From Ooceraea biroi (lineage: Eukaryota; Arthropoda; Insecta; Hymenoptera; Formicidae), in assembly GCF_003672135.1 (NCBI RefSeq), contig NC_039508.1, forward strand, positions 12,907,945-12,971,944: a DNA stretch of 64,000 nucleotides. The letters run 5' to 3'. Both the position numbers and the translations under genes were made by a program. The notes below the pieces were generated by a model, which searched no databases, was not told where the DNA came from, and saw nothing but the letters and a program-made list of their open reading frames with translations. The stretch's first letter is position 1, and each line of letters opens with the position of its first letter. This document shows positions 26,292 through 38,477 of this stretch, in pieces.

Positions 26292-29200
26292 ATGGATCTG
26301 GGTGACAGAGTTTACGCCGCGGAGCGGATCACAAAGAAGAGGGAAAAGCGGGTTAGTATCGCGAGCTTCGAGCTATCGTGTCGAGGTGGCGCCAGCAGGC
26401 GGAACCAGGCGCGTCGCGCGCCGTTACCGCCTCTAACCGCTCCTCCTACCTCCTCTTCTCTCTCTCTCTTTCTCTCTCGCTGACAGCCGGCTTCTCGGCT
26501 ACCTCCTTCATCACGGCTGTTAAACCGTATTTTGCGACGTTGGACGTTAAGGTGATCCTGGAGTTGCTAGTGAACTATTTTTTCACTATAGCGACGGTAA
26601 TTGCAGTTTCGAAAATTCTCTTTATTGCTTGTGCAGAATAAAAAACCCTTTTCCACAAATGAAGTATAGATAGAAAGAAAGCCCGCTCTACAGGACTTTA
26701 TATTCAAAATGGAAAAAAGTTAAGGGGAAGCTGGAGTTGCTAGTGAACTATTTTTTCACTATAGCGACGGTAATTGCAGTTTCGAAAATTCTCTTTATTG
26801 CTTGTGCAGAATAAAAAACCCTTTTCCACAAATGAAGTATAGATAGAAAGAAAGCCCGCTCTACAGGACTTTATATTCAAAATGGAAAAAAGTTAAGGGG
26901 AAGCTGGAGTTGCTAGTGAACTATTTTTTCACTATAGCGACGGTAATTGCAGTTTCGAAAATTCTCTTTATTGCTTGTGCAGAATAAAAAACCCTTTTCC
27001 ACAAATGAAGTATAGATAGAAAGAAAGCCCGCTCTACAGGACTTTATATTCAAAATGGAAAAAAGTTAAGGGGAAGCTGGAGTTGCTAGTGAACTATTTT
27101 TTCACTATAGCGACGGTAATTGCAGTTTCGAAAATTCTCTTTATTGCTTGTGCAGAATAAAAAACCCTTTTCCACAAATGAAGTATAGATAGAAAGAAAG
27201 CCCGCTCTACAGGACTTTATATTCAAAATGGAAAAAAGTTAAGGGGAAGCTGGAGTTGCTAGTGAACTATTTTTTCACTATAGCGACGGTAATTGCAGTT
27301 TCGAAAATTCTCTTTATTGCTTGTGCAGAATAAAAAATCCTTTTCCACAAATGAAGTATAGATAGAAAGAAAGCCCGCTCTACAGGACTTTATATTCAAA
27401 ATGGAAAAAAGTTAAGGGGAAGCTGGAGTTGCTAGTGAACTATTTTTTCACTATAGCGACGGTAATTGCAGTTTCGAAAATTCTCTTTATTGCTTGTGCA
27501 GAATAAAAAACCCTTTTCCACAAATGAAGTATAGATAGAAAGAAAGCCCGCTCTACAGGACTTTATATTCAAAATGGAAAAAAGTTAAGGGGAAGCTGGA
27601 GTTGCTAGTGAACTATTTTTTCACTATAGCGACGGTAATTGCAGTTTCGAAAATTCTCTTTATTGCTTGTGCAGAATAAAAAACCCTTTTCCACAAATGA
27701 AGTATAGATAGAAAGAAAGCCCGCTCTATAGGACTTTATATTCAAAATGGAAAAAAGTTAAGGGAAGCTGGAGTTGCTAGTGAACTATTTTTTCACTATA
27801 GCGACGGTAATTGCAGTTTCGAAAATTCTCTTTATTGCTTGTGCAGAATAAAAAACCCTTTTCCACAAATGAAGTATAGATAGAAAGAAAGCCCGCTCTA
27901 TAGGACTTTATATTCAAAATGGAAAAAAGTTAAGGGGAAGCTGGAGTTGCTAGTGAACTATTTTTTCACTATAGCGACGGTAATTGCAGTTTCGAAAATT
28001 CTCTTTATTGCTTGTGCAGAATAAAAAATCCTTTTCCACAAATGAAGTATAGATAGAAAGAAAGCCCGCTCTACAGGACTTTATATTCAAAATGGAAAAA
28101 AGTTAAGGGGAAGCTGGAGTTGCTAGTGAACTATTTTTCACTATAGCGACGGTAATTGCAGTTTCGAAAATTCTCTTTATTGCTTGTGCAGAATAAAAAA
28201 TCCTTTTCCACAAATGAAGTATAGATAGAAAGAAAGCCCGCTCTACAGGACTTTATATTCAAAATGGAAAAAAGTTAAGGGGAAGCTGGAGTTGCTAGTG
28301 AACTATTTTTTCACTATAGCGACGGTAATTGCAGTTTCGAAAATTCTCTTTATTGCTTGTGCAGAATAAAAAACCCTTTTCCACAAATGAAGTATAGATA
28401 GAAAGAAAGCCGCTCTACAGGACTTTATATTCAAAATGGAAAAAAGTTAAGGGAAGCTGGAGTTGCTAGTGAACTATTTTTTCACTATAGCGATGGTAAT
28501 TGCAGTTTCGAAAATTCTCTTTATTGCTTGTGCAGAATAAAAAACCCTTTTCCACAAATGAAGTATAGATAGAAAGAAAGCCCGCTCTACAGGACTTTAT
28601 ATTCAAAATGGAAAAAGTTAAGGGGAAGCTGGAGTTGCTAGTGAACTATTTTTCACTATAGCGACGGTAATTGCAGTTTCGAAAATTCTCTTTATTGCTT
28701 GTGCAGAATAAAAAACCCTTTTCCACAAATGAAGTATAGATAGAAAGAAAGCCCGCTCTACAGGACTTTATATTCAAAATGGAAAAAAGTTAAGGGGAAG
28801 CTGGAGTTGCTAGTGAACTATTTTTTCACTATAGCGATGGTAATTGCAGTTTCGAAAATTCTCTTTATTGCTTGTGCAGAATAAAAACCCTTTTCCACAA
28901 ATGAAGTATAGATAGAAAGAAAGTCTGCTCTACAGGACTTTATATTCAAAATGGAAAAAAGTTAAAAAAGACAAATGCAAGTTTTTAACTTTTTTCCATT
29001 TTGAATATAAAGTCCTGTAGAGCGGACTTTCTATCTATACTTCATTTGTGGAAAAGGATTTTTTATTCTGCACAAGCAATAAAGAGAATTTTCGAAACTG
29101 CAATTACCATCGCTATAGTGAAAAAATAGTTCACTAGCAACTCCAGCTTCCCCTTAAGTACCAACAGGTTACGGAGCTGTCACTTGACACACGTCCGTCT

Positions 29201-32200
29201 CGCGAAATGTACTTACCGAACTTAGTGTGCAGCTACACCTGCACCTCAAGTTCATCGATCGATCGGCTTCGACACACGTGTTGCCATCGGCGAGATTATC
29301 GATTCGCTCTCGTTGCAAAAACCGCACAAGCGATTCCGTATTCTCTACGTCACGATATTAATATGCCTGTATTAATTAGAAAAAGATTTTTAAAAACGTC
29401 CAGTACGATTTCATATTTCATAGATATAATTGTGAAAGAGTAAAAGTGAAATACAAATAGCCCACAATATTTTCGCATAAGTGGTAAATTGGTTTGCATG
29501 TATTAAAAAAAATATCTCGACCATACCGTATTCTAACACCGACTGTACAATTCTGGTTAACGGGAATTTGAAGGCGAACAATGGTGAACTCGTTAACGGA
29601 TAGGAGAAAGGCCTCGTGTGTATGATGATCAGTTGGTAGCAACTGGCGGCGTGTTTTTACGAAACGCACTATAAAACTCGTCTACTACGAGAATAAAATT
29701 CTCCCGGACAAGCACGAAACTCGCGTGACTCTTGATTTAAAATGTTAATTTGTCAGTCGTGTAAAAAAGCTTGAATTATTCACTGTAACATCACGAGTCG
29801 TAAATACCGGAAGATGACGTTAAATTACACAGTAGTTTCACGCCGAAGTAGAGGATCACTCTAGCAGTATTCGATACTGAGCGAATTAATCGTCGAAACG
29901 CCAGCGAGTTGAACCTACCGTTTCACTCGAAAACGGAACGATTTGCAAGCTCTGGCCAAGTCTCGTTCCTCGCAAGACCGATTCAGCGTCTAGCTGCGAG
30001 CGAAATAAACGAGACTCACGGGGAGAGTCGACTGGCGCGTAAAGCATTAAAGTGCATTCACTCGCGAATCGATGACACGATTGTTACGCTATCGACATGT
30101 AACAATATCGGGTAACGGCTCGCGAAAGGATGACAACCCGCTCCACGTCGTTATCACGTCGATCATGTCGCCGTGCAATGCGTAGGGCTTCATTCTCGTC
30201 GCTTCGCGACGTATCGCGTGTGTCATTGTTTTCCAACTGTCACGCCGGGCGGCCTGTGCACCGCGATGGGCCGGCATGTGCCGTTTCTGTCATTGGCCCA
30301 CGGCCAATGGTCGAGCTACTCGTGCACGTCACATAAAACCGTACTATCGACCGTGCGCCGCGCGAAATGGATTCGAGAATCCCGAGCGCGCGCGCCAGCG
30401 AAATCGCTCATTCTCACGCTTCTATCGGTTCAGAAATGCAATCGCCGACATTGCGCTCGGTCCCGCGGCAAGTTCGAGCAGGATTAGCGCATTGCGTTGT
30501 ATTAGGGGTGTGATTTAGTTTTGAGGGTTTTTTTGCTCAAAAACGCATGTATTTAAATATGACAATGAATGAATACCTTAATCAAAATATTTTCCTTCCT
30601 TTTCTAGAACTTTTTCCCATCTTTCTGGCAAGAGATCGATTCCACCACGATAAAATCACTCTTCTTTTCAGTTGATCCATTCGTCGACGAATTTTCGCAC
30701 TTCTTCCAAATTATCAAAGTGTGTATCCTCTAAAGCGTGTTGCATCGACCGGAACAAATAATAATCGCATGGAGCGATATCCGGAGAATACGCGGGGTGC
30801 GGTAAGACTTGCCATTCGAGCTCTAATAGTGTTTCTTTCACTGATAACGCAACGTCAGGTCGAGCGTTGTCACGAAGAAGAATCACTTTCCGTCGTTTAC
30901 TCGCAATTGGTGGTCGTTTTTGGTCCAATGCTCGCTTCAACTTGTACAATTGGTGTCGATAACGATCAGCCGTGACAATCTCATGCGGATTTAACAGCTC
31001 ATAGTACACTATCCCACCAAATACAGAGCATTACTTTTGAACCGTGAATATTGCGTCTCGGAGTGGATGTTGATGGTTCGCCTGGATCCACCCATGATTT
31101 TCTGCGTTTCGGATTATCAAAATAGATCCACTTTTCATCCCCAGTAACAATCCGAGACAAAAGACTCTTCTTTTTTTGCCTGGCGATCAACGAAATGCAA
31201 ATGTTCAACCGGTTCGCAATGGCACTTTCCGATAATTCATGTCGAACCCATTTCCCTTCTTTCTGAATTTTTCCCATTTCATGTAAATGTTTCGTAACTG
31301 TTGTACGATCAACATTTAATGCTCTGGCAAGTTCTGAAGTGGATTGTGTTGGATTTTCGTCCAATGATGCTTGCAAATCTGCATTTTCAAGCTTTCTTGG
31401 TTGTCCCGAGCGTTCTTTGTCCTTCACATCAGTATGACCACTTTTAAAGCGTCTAAACCAGTATTCACACGTCTTAATTGATGGGGCAGAATCACCATAA
31501 GTTTCCACAAGAATTCTATAACCGTCAGCCGCAGTTTTGTTTTGATTAAAAAACAAAAGCAACGCATGTCGAAAATGCTGTTTCGGAAGTTGCATTTTTA
31601 CGATGATATAAACACGACTGTTATGCATCTATTGCTATAATGCTACTAAATGTCATGGATAATGTCAACACTGTAAGAAAAACAGTCATCGGAAACAGCT
31701 ATTGGAACAAACTGACACTACAGCCATCTGTTGCAAAACCCTCAAAACTAAACCACACTCCTAATACTTTGAATAATTCGTATTGTGCTTTCAGCACGCA
31801 TGCCCGCGCGTGGTATACTTTGGAAAAATGTTTCGTTATTTTCTGCAGCATTTATTTTTCTATCGGTCGGCTCGGTCTTCTAGTACGGCTCCTGACAGAG
31901 AAGAACGCGGCTTTCACCGATCGTTCGCTATTATCGGACGATCAACGAAACGCGACGTGGAAAATCGTTCAGGTCTGATGGCTGTAACGGTGCACGTCGA
32001 ATTAATTATCGCACGATGATAGCTATAATTACGCGTATGTTGATAAGCGAATTGGCTTTCACCGATTGGCAGATCTTATCGGTAAATGATCGGTTCGGCA
32101 TGCACGCGGTGCGAAGCGCGCAACACGTGGATATAACTTTGATGTTGGTCGGCGTAGGCTAATGATAGATCTAATTACGAGTAAATGTGAAAGTGATTAA

Positions 32201-34585
32201 TGTACGTTTACGTCTAATAGGAGTATAATTCATGATTTGGTGTTGCGAAATGTCGGTACAAGTAACGTGATGCTGCATCTCAAAAATATATGACAGTTAA
32301 TAAATTAAATTTAAAATTCTCAAGCTTAAATTATTCTTTGGCTTTGTTCTCTCTTTCTTTCAGTGATATATCGAAAAATATCGTGTGACTTTCAATTTTG
32401 CATTTAATAATCGTTGTTTTTACATTTGTTAATATTTTACTGACGTATTCGAGTGCAGTCTGTGTTTTCAAAAACGTATTCGACAATTAATTTGTCGTTA
32501 TAGTTGTCAGTTCGAGGGTAGATAAAAGTCTACATGTGACAGTCAGGATTATTGAAAATAATGAAACAATTGAACACGCGCGCTCTTTCACTCTCTTTTT
32601 CCTACGCAACGTTGTGGTTGTCAATGTGTAATTATATCAAAATTCGATAATTTCTCTTCGTTCTTTTATATTCTGGTTTAGATCAATATTCATAAATTTT
32701 TGTCAGAATTCATTGTTTAACGTTCGTAAATTTTCGTTCGTTGGATAAACCATGCGTACAAAGAGTGTTCAAATTTACAAAATATTACTATCGACTATTT
32801 GTTTGTTACTATTTTATTATCGTATTTTGCTTTGATTTTTAGGGCAAGGTCGAGTACTTCGTCAAGTGGAAAGGATGGAGCAAAAAGTAAGTACAAATCA
32901 GAGATCTTTTGTTAGATCCAACGGTGTCTGTAATACATTTGTAAATTTGTTATTGTTCTTGTGCTTTAGATACAACACATGGGAGCCAGAGGAGAACATC
33001 TTGGACGTCAGGTTAATCGAATTGTACGAGGAAAGTCAAAAAGGCGGAGACGTGTCTACTAGAAGACCAAGGCGAAGGGATACCAGATATAGTGTAAGAG
33101 AACGTGCAATATATTTGGCAGGAATTCTTTCTGGAACGAAACGTTGTTGAATATATATTCTATTTCTTAGAAAGTATATAACAAATATTATATTTTGTAT
33201 AGTTGACGTAAGATTGCTATCGCATCTCTTGAAGGTGCACGGGTCATCTATCGCTTCCGCGTTACGTTGCGAACCACTGTAATAGCTTAGCATCTCAGCG
33301 AATTTTATGCCGTTTATGACGCTGAACTAGTTTAGCTACCTATAAAATCTTCCTTCAGCTTGTAAAACAGTCGTAACTTAAAACAGAAAGTTAAGCACGG
33401 AAACTCGCAAAGTTGGATTAAGAAAATTCTTAAGCAAAAGCTGATCGATGACTATCTTCAGGAACAGGTGCTGGCTAATCTTGTTGTCGAAGAAGAGCCT
33501 GGTGGAGATGAAAGGGTGGGTGAGGATAGTCAGGATGAATCGACAACGGGCAGCACTTCGACGCCTCGTTTAAATCCAGTAGCACCTGACGAGGACACGC
33601 TCCCGAGTTCGTTGGATGGCCACGAGTCTCCGACGCCACCAGAATTGGCTTCGGCATTCAGCGTTGACTCTGACAGTTCCAATAGCAGTGCGGACAGCCC
33701 CTTGCTGCCGGCAGGAACGAAAAGGAAGGTGGAGGTGCTTAGCAAAGAATCCGGCAAGATTGGCGTTACAATTACTACCAGCAGTCCCAGTAGCGGTAGT
33801 GGCAGCCCGCCGCCGAGCAAAGTTCCTCGGTTATTGCCTCTGAAAAACAATCCCACTACCCCGGCTTATCACGTGAGTACTAATAATTAGAAAAGTATAT
33901 TTACTCATTATTGGCGCTTAACACGTTGAATTAATTAGATATAATTAGATTACGACCTTGTAGACCTTTTTCATTTTATTTTTCTCTTGTAATAAAATTA
34001 TTTAAGCCATACTGATCACTCTTCTGCTGGACAATCAAACTTGATGGATACATATAAAATTTATTGAAGATGCATACACGAATGTAGTTAGGTATTTGTT
34101 GACAGCAAAATGTCTCATCTGTGAGACATTAACGTAACGTTTAATACTAATGATTTTGGCATGTTACTTTGTCTTCGGAATGCAATGCCGGCTAATAAAA
34201 TCTAAATTTCCCGTTACAGAACAACAAATTCAATGGTAGAAGGCCGTCGTCTTCTAGCGTGAAATCGACACCGGAAGAGCCTCTACCGGCAGTACCGACG
34301 ACGCCGGCACCGGCGGTGCAAGACAAGAAGCGTCCCGAAGCCGATGTACCTCATGGACCACCACCTTCTCTTCCACGTGCACTACCAGCTCCCCTGTCTC
34401 CGCAAATAGACACTCCTTTGGAACAACCTACGACAAAGAAGAGACACTTGTCAGAGCAGAAGCAGGAGAAATCCAACAACGCAGTTGTTGCTGAGAAAGC
34501 GAACGGTCACAAATCACCTAGTCCCACGGACTCTTACACCAACAACAACAGGTTACCCACCGTCGTAAATGGGCATCATAGTCAT

Positions 34586-34619
<34 letters not shown>

Positions 34620-34828
34620 CTTCGAGCATCAAGCAGACTGAAATTGCCAAGTCGGAGATCTACCCTCCGCTCACGAGTCCCGGCACAGATTATTGGCACG
34701 CGAGAAATCCCGTGGCGGATCAAGTGTTTATCACGGACGTTACTGTTAATCTCAAGACCGTTACCATCAGGGAGTGCAAGACTGAAAAGGGTTTCTTCCG
34801 AGAGAGAGATCCGAAAGAGACTCTTTGA
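26292..34828 (+). CDS. Pc: Polycomb, chromobox subunit of PRC1
   Basis: Five coding exons: 26,292-26,351; 32,843-32,886; 32,970-33,093; 33,462-33,872; 34,220-34,828. All introns are GT-AG and frames join, giving 415 aa (Drosophila Pc is 390). Pc reads H3K27me3 through its N-terminal chromodomain, here about residues 6-55, with cage residues Y8, W29 and W32 at the canonical spacing and the signature KYNTWEPEENIL. The middle is Ser/Pro-rich with the conserved TKRKVEVLSKESGKIGVTI block and an Asn run. The C-terminal Pc repressor box (ITDVTVNLKTVTIRECKT, then GFFRERD), known to contact the RING1 subunit, is intact. Intron 1 (6,491 bp) splits the chromodomain and holds a MITE-derived satellite and a mariner. 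Identity is certain; the start is the only ATG upstream of VYAAE in this exon. Confidence 0.95.
26548..28966 (+). repeat. 14-copy tandem repeat, 173-bp unit
   Basis: The marker ggagttgctagtg occurs at 26561, 26733, 26906, 27079, 27252, 27425, 27598, 27770, 27943, 28116, 28288, 28459, 28631 and 28803, giving spacings of 171-173 bp. Units are nearly identical, differing by T-run or G-run length and single bases such as ctctacag/ctctatag. Each unit boundary contains gTTAAGGGG, so every unit begins with its own TTAA plus the transposon end. High identity suggests recent or homogenised amplification; copy number may be compressed in the assembly. Confidence 0.95.
26548..29157. mobile_element. TTAA-flanked element with tandemly amplified left end
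   Basis: TTAA at 26,548-26,551 and 29,154-29,157 bound a 2.6-kb unit in Pc intron 1. The left side is an array of 14 direct copies of an end module of about 173 bp. The right side (about 28,988-29,157) is one inverted copy, separated by a short spacer (28,966-28,987). The first unit begins GGTGATCCTGGAGTTGC, close to the family A terminus GGGGATCCTGGAGT. The module shares family A blocks in the same order (ctggagt, agtgaact, cggtaatt, ccttttccac, aggactt). It is therefore a relative of the family A MITEs in which one terminal repeat expanded. No transposase is present. Confidence 0.85.
29158..30501. other. Pc intron 1, part between array and mariner
   Basis: About 1.3 kb of unique intronic sequence, partly CpG-rich (30,120-30,490). 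I see no exon chain and no RNA gene. Confidence 0.5.
30502..31764 (-). mobile_element. mariner transposon, near full length, inactivated
   Basis: A 1,263-bp element with terminal inverted repeats beginning TTAGGGGTGTGATTTAG on the left and ending in the imperfect inverse on the right (ctaaaccacactcctaa). It is flanked by the TA target duplication (30,500-30,501 and 31,765-31,766). Size and TA duplication are typical of mariner. The transposase runs on the minus strand, antisense to Pc, in Pc intron 1. Confidence 0.9.
30579..31628 (-). pseudogene. mariner transposase, frameshifted
   Basis: The first open segment (31,628 down to about 31,000; a likely start is M at 31,595, MQLPKQHFRH) holds the HTH region and the first catalytic Asp in VTGDEKWI. 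The frame breaks near 31,005, just after CIWWD, where a few bases of the usual WDQKG region are missing. The second segment resumes at YYELLNPHE and carries LLRDNARPD and SPDIAPCDYYLF, the D,D34D signature. Two further in-frame stops follow (after DEWIN and after KEE) before the tail FYRGGIDLLPERW. It is a dead copy, probably recent given how little else has changed. Confidence 0.9.
31765..32842. other. Pc intron 1, 3' part
   Basis: About 1.1 kb of AT-rich intron leading to the acceptor tttgatttttag at 32,831-32,842. No other feature is seen. Confidence 0.5.
34586..34619 (+). repeat. (AAC)n microsatellite coding poly-Asn in Pc
   Basis: About eleven AAC units in the last Pc exon encode an Asn run following HSH. 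The unit is in frame, so length variation would change only the Asn count. Confidence 0.9.
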
Positions 34829-37200
34829 ACCACGAGGATGGTGTCGGTTGGTAGTCGCGCATCGCCAATCGGAAATATGTGCTCCGGATTGTATTGAATC
34901 AGTGTAAATATAAATTATTTTCACACGCTGGATGTAAAGAATGTGATGATCGTGGTACGAGGCGAGTTAAACTTTTCTAATGATTGCTGAGGACAACGTC
35001 ACGGATATCGCAAAGAGGAGTATCCCGAGGATAACCGGATCAAATCGTGTCGAGATCTGTACAATCTTACGCTCTGTTTGGAATCGTGAGAACCATCGAG
35101 TGAACTCTGAAATCAAGATCGACTTGGTCTCAGTACGAGAATTCGTGAATTCCTTTGAAAATTGAACGAATTTACGAACAGCGTGTTTATAGTGTGCAGA
35201 TCTGTGTATATCGATTGTAAAAAAAAAACGATGCTGAATATGACGAATTCATTATCGAGTGCACGCGGCGTATTCGCCATTGTATTATGGTATAATTGTA
35301 TATTTTAAAACGCTTGATAGGTTTTAACTACGCTGAAGATCTGGAAAATGTGCTAGAGGATATCACAATATTTTCTAGTTGATTTTATTATTTGCTCGTC
35401 TTAGAATTTCGCTAAGGGAATACACAAGTAAAATCTTTAATTTTCGTTTTTACTACGGGATATACATACATATATATACAAGATATATCTAGACAAAGTA
35501 TTTTTCTAATTCGTTTTTAGAATATCGAAGCTTCATGGAAGCAATTTGGGGGGAGATATTCCGAGTTATTTTGAGAGAAAAAAAAAGTGAGGAAAAGATT
35601 TTAACATTACGGTGTCGAGAATCTATCGAGAGAAACCTTTTTTGTTATCTAACAGAAAATAGATCGTGAAAGGAAAGTAGAAATTAAATTTTCTTACAAA
35701 TATGCGTATATGGAAGCATAAGTGTTTTAACGGTAATCTGGATAATTGTTGAATAATGAAATTTCAAAAGGCTGCTTAGTGGGAAAATACAATCGTGCAT
35801 AGATATTTCGATCATTGTCACTAATAATCATAGTCGCTGATTTCTTCCGTTTCGGTTTTGTCAATTCTTTTGTTGACTAACATAATTTTTATACACAACT
35901 CTATTCAATTTACAAGTTTTCTTATTTCGGATATCATGAAGCAGTAGACCGCTTGGAAAATTTTCAAGAATTCTAATTAATTACTGACTGAATGAATAAC
36001 TTATAAATTTTCAATGATTTTTCTACTAGTATAATCTATTACAGTATCTTATTACACATGAGGATAGGAATCGGTGAAAATTGTAGAATTTTCTGTCACT
36101 TATAATATACAACATCAGGGAAATGCAGTGCGATTGTGTGATGAGAAACAACACAGTTTTTATTGTGGAGCTTCAGAAGTTCCTACGTGGATAATATTGA
36201 GTTGAACATCTAAATTAAATATATATTAAATGTATAGACTTTAATATATATTTAATATATTTATACATATTAAATTCATACATATATACGTTGCTTATTT
36301 ATTATAACTGATATGAAGATTTAAGATTTCTACGTTTACAGTGTAGTTGTAATTAGATTGTACATGTATCTTATTTGAAAATGAGTACGACATTCAGCAT
36401 GATGTTATTCCTCGTGTTGATTCCGCATCAAGTATAGCGTCTTTCTCCGCTAAATCTGTATTCGGAGAAATTTTATAGATGACTTTTAAAGGAAATTTGC
36501 TTGGCAACGCATCATGACAGAGAAATAGAAAATAGGTCTGTGTTTTAAAACGGGGCCATTTATGTAAGATTAGGTTGCAATTATCTATGCGGAAGCATGA
36601 AATACACAATTGAATTGTTGCGACGTATCACTGTATATTGTGAGTATATTTCTTGTAAAAATTGTAAATAATTGGACGGACTATACATCTCGTCATAACG
36701 GGTGGAATACATCGGAGAGGAAGGGAAAAAGAAAGCGGGATAATGGCTTGTATGATTCTGAATTATCAATTGTATATAGATGAAAAGCGGAAGATCCCCC
36801 CACACCTCCTTTAGTTATAAACGTAAAACTATAAGTATATAAGTCTATAGGAAGAAATTCTTTTCTTAGCTTTAGAACTTCAAGATAGACTGTGCGCGTA
36901 CCTTTGTTTCTGTACTTATAAATATTCGAATTTACGATAAACTTATATGATAAACGTGAAACGATAACGCAGTGACTACGCAGGCATATACGATACGTGA
37001 ACCCCGGTAGTACCAAATTCAACAGTAATTTTAGTTCTGTCTGGTACAGATTCCTTATATTTCAATAAAATCTCGACTTAAAATCATGTCTCGGTCAATT
37101 CAATTACTTCCTAAAAGAATCCTGCAAGATTTCATAAAAATTCAAATATTCTTTCGTGAACAAATGTTTATTGAAAATATATACATAGATGCATTGCTTA
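34829..37200 (+). other. Pc 3' UTR and downstream sequence
   Basis: About 2.4 kb of AT-rich sequence follows the Pc stop, with no exon chain. An AT-rich palindromic stretch (attaaatatatattaaatg and inverse) lies at 36,215-36,290. A polyadenylation signal at 37,064 could end a 2.2-kb 3' UTR; earlier ends are possible. Confidence 0.45.
37064..37069 (+). terminator. Candidate Pc polyadenylation signal
   Basis: AATAAA in ttcaataaaatctc, the last strong signal before the family A MITE. Its assignment to Pc is inferred from position only. Confidence 0.35.
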
Positions 37201-37793
37201 TTAAGGGGATCCTGGAGTGGCCAGTGAACTCCGTCGCGGCGTCTGAATTACCGGCGGAATCGATGATTTTCCTGTATTTTCTTTTTATTGAATTCACAGA
37301 ATGAAAAATCCTTTTCCACGATGAAAGTACACACAATAATGCAATGTGAAAAGCAGGACTTAACTTTCCAAACGGCAAAAAATCACAATTTTTGATTCAG
37401 CCACGATTTCACAGGCATACGTAGGCACGAAATGATCACGAATCTTTCTGCACTAATTACTTTTACACTAGGCTTCTAAACTCATTTCTAAAAGCTTCCC
37501 CATATTCTTTCATTTTGTTCCGTCCTTGCAATTATCGAATTTTGGCCACACGAACTGCAAAACATTTATATTAAGAACATTAATGTACGAGGTGACGTCA
37601 CAATAAGCCGATAATAAAACTGTAAATTTTTTTTGTCGTTTTTAACATAAAGTCGAGTTTCGCTCGGTATATTTCTTTGTATACTTTAATCGTGGAGAAG
37701 GATTTTTCATTCTATACAATCATTAAAGAGTAATTAGTACAGTAAGATCGACCAATTCCGCCGGTAATACAGACGACTCCAGGATCCCCTTAA
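37201..37793 (-). mobile_element. TTAA MITE, family A copy 2
   Basis: A 593-bp element with TTAA at 37,201-37,204 and 37,790-37,793. It is the inverse of the copy at 2,288-2,880, with the same length and only scattered differences. It lies between Pc and the CENP-M gene. Confidence 0.85.
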
Positions 37794-38477
37794 GGATCGG
37801 CTATCTTTAAGCTGTCATGTTGGTTTTCACATCATGCATCAGAGGCGAGGAGTGACACTGTGTAAAACTCTCTCTTGTGTCTACAGAGTTTTAATTTTCA
37901 ATTTTTTCCCACAAACATAGTATTTTTGTAATCTTGAAATCTGTAAGATGTATCAAAAACTTTGATATTTATGGAACTATAAAATAATTCCTGAAATAAG
38001 AATAATTTTTCAGGCGCCAGGGTAAGTCTGACAGTTGAGCTATAAGATTTAAGATAATATAAAATTTAATATCACGATTTTAAAACTGTCATTCATCATT
38101 AAAACAAAGTTTCTAACATATTTTGCAATTCTGAAGAGCATCTTTACTCCGTCGATAACGGTAAGAAGTACAACTGTTTTACGATAAAGCGCATGCGGAA
38201 AACATACGCGGAAGCTTTTATTTAAAAGAAATAATTTCAACACTTATACGTTGGCTATTTTCAAACTGTCCAGATTTCTTCAAAAGTTCTTGACTTCTTG
38301 TTTTGTTTTCTAAGGCTCCTTGGCAGATGGCGTTACTAACGCTGGCGCAATTCCCTCATTGCGCAGCCTCACACTGTCACATGACTATATGCATAAGATG
38401 ATGTGTTCGTAAAGCTATCGCCAACTAGTGGATTTGATTTTCGAAGCAGAAATACCTCTTTACTATTTTACTGTGCA
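37794..38477 (+). promoter_or_regulatory. Presumed CENP-M promoter region
   Basis: About 680 bp between the MITE and the CENP-M start. A short hairpin, gcgcaa-ttccctca-ttgcgc, lies near 38,347. No other feature is visible. The promoter role is inferred from position. Confidence 0.3.

Noticed and set aside
26548..28966. Regular direct repeats that might suggest a CRISPR array
   Set aside because: The repeated unit is the full 173 bp with no unique spacers, each unit carries TTAA and a transposon end, and the host is an insect.
34259..34924. Minus-strand ORF across the last Pc exon
   Set aside because: It is the antisense of the AAC repeat (poly-Val) and the conserved Pc box; it is a shadow.
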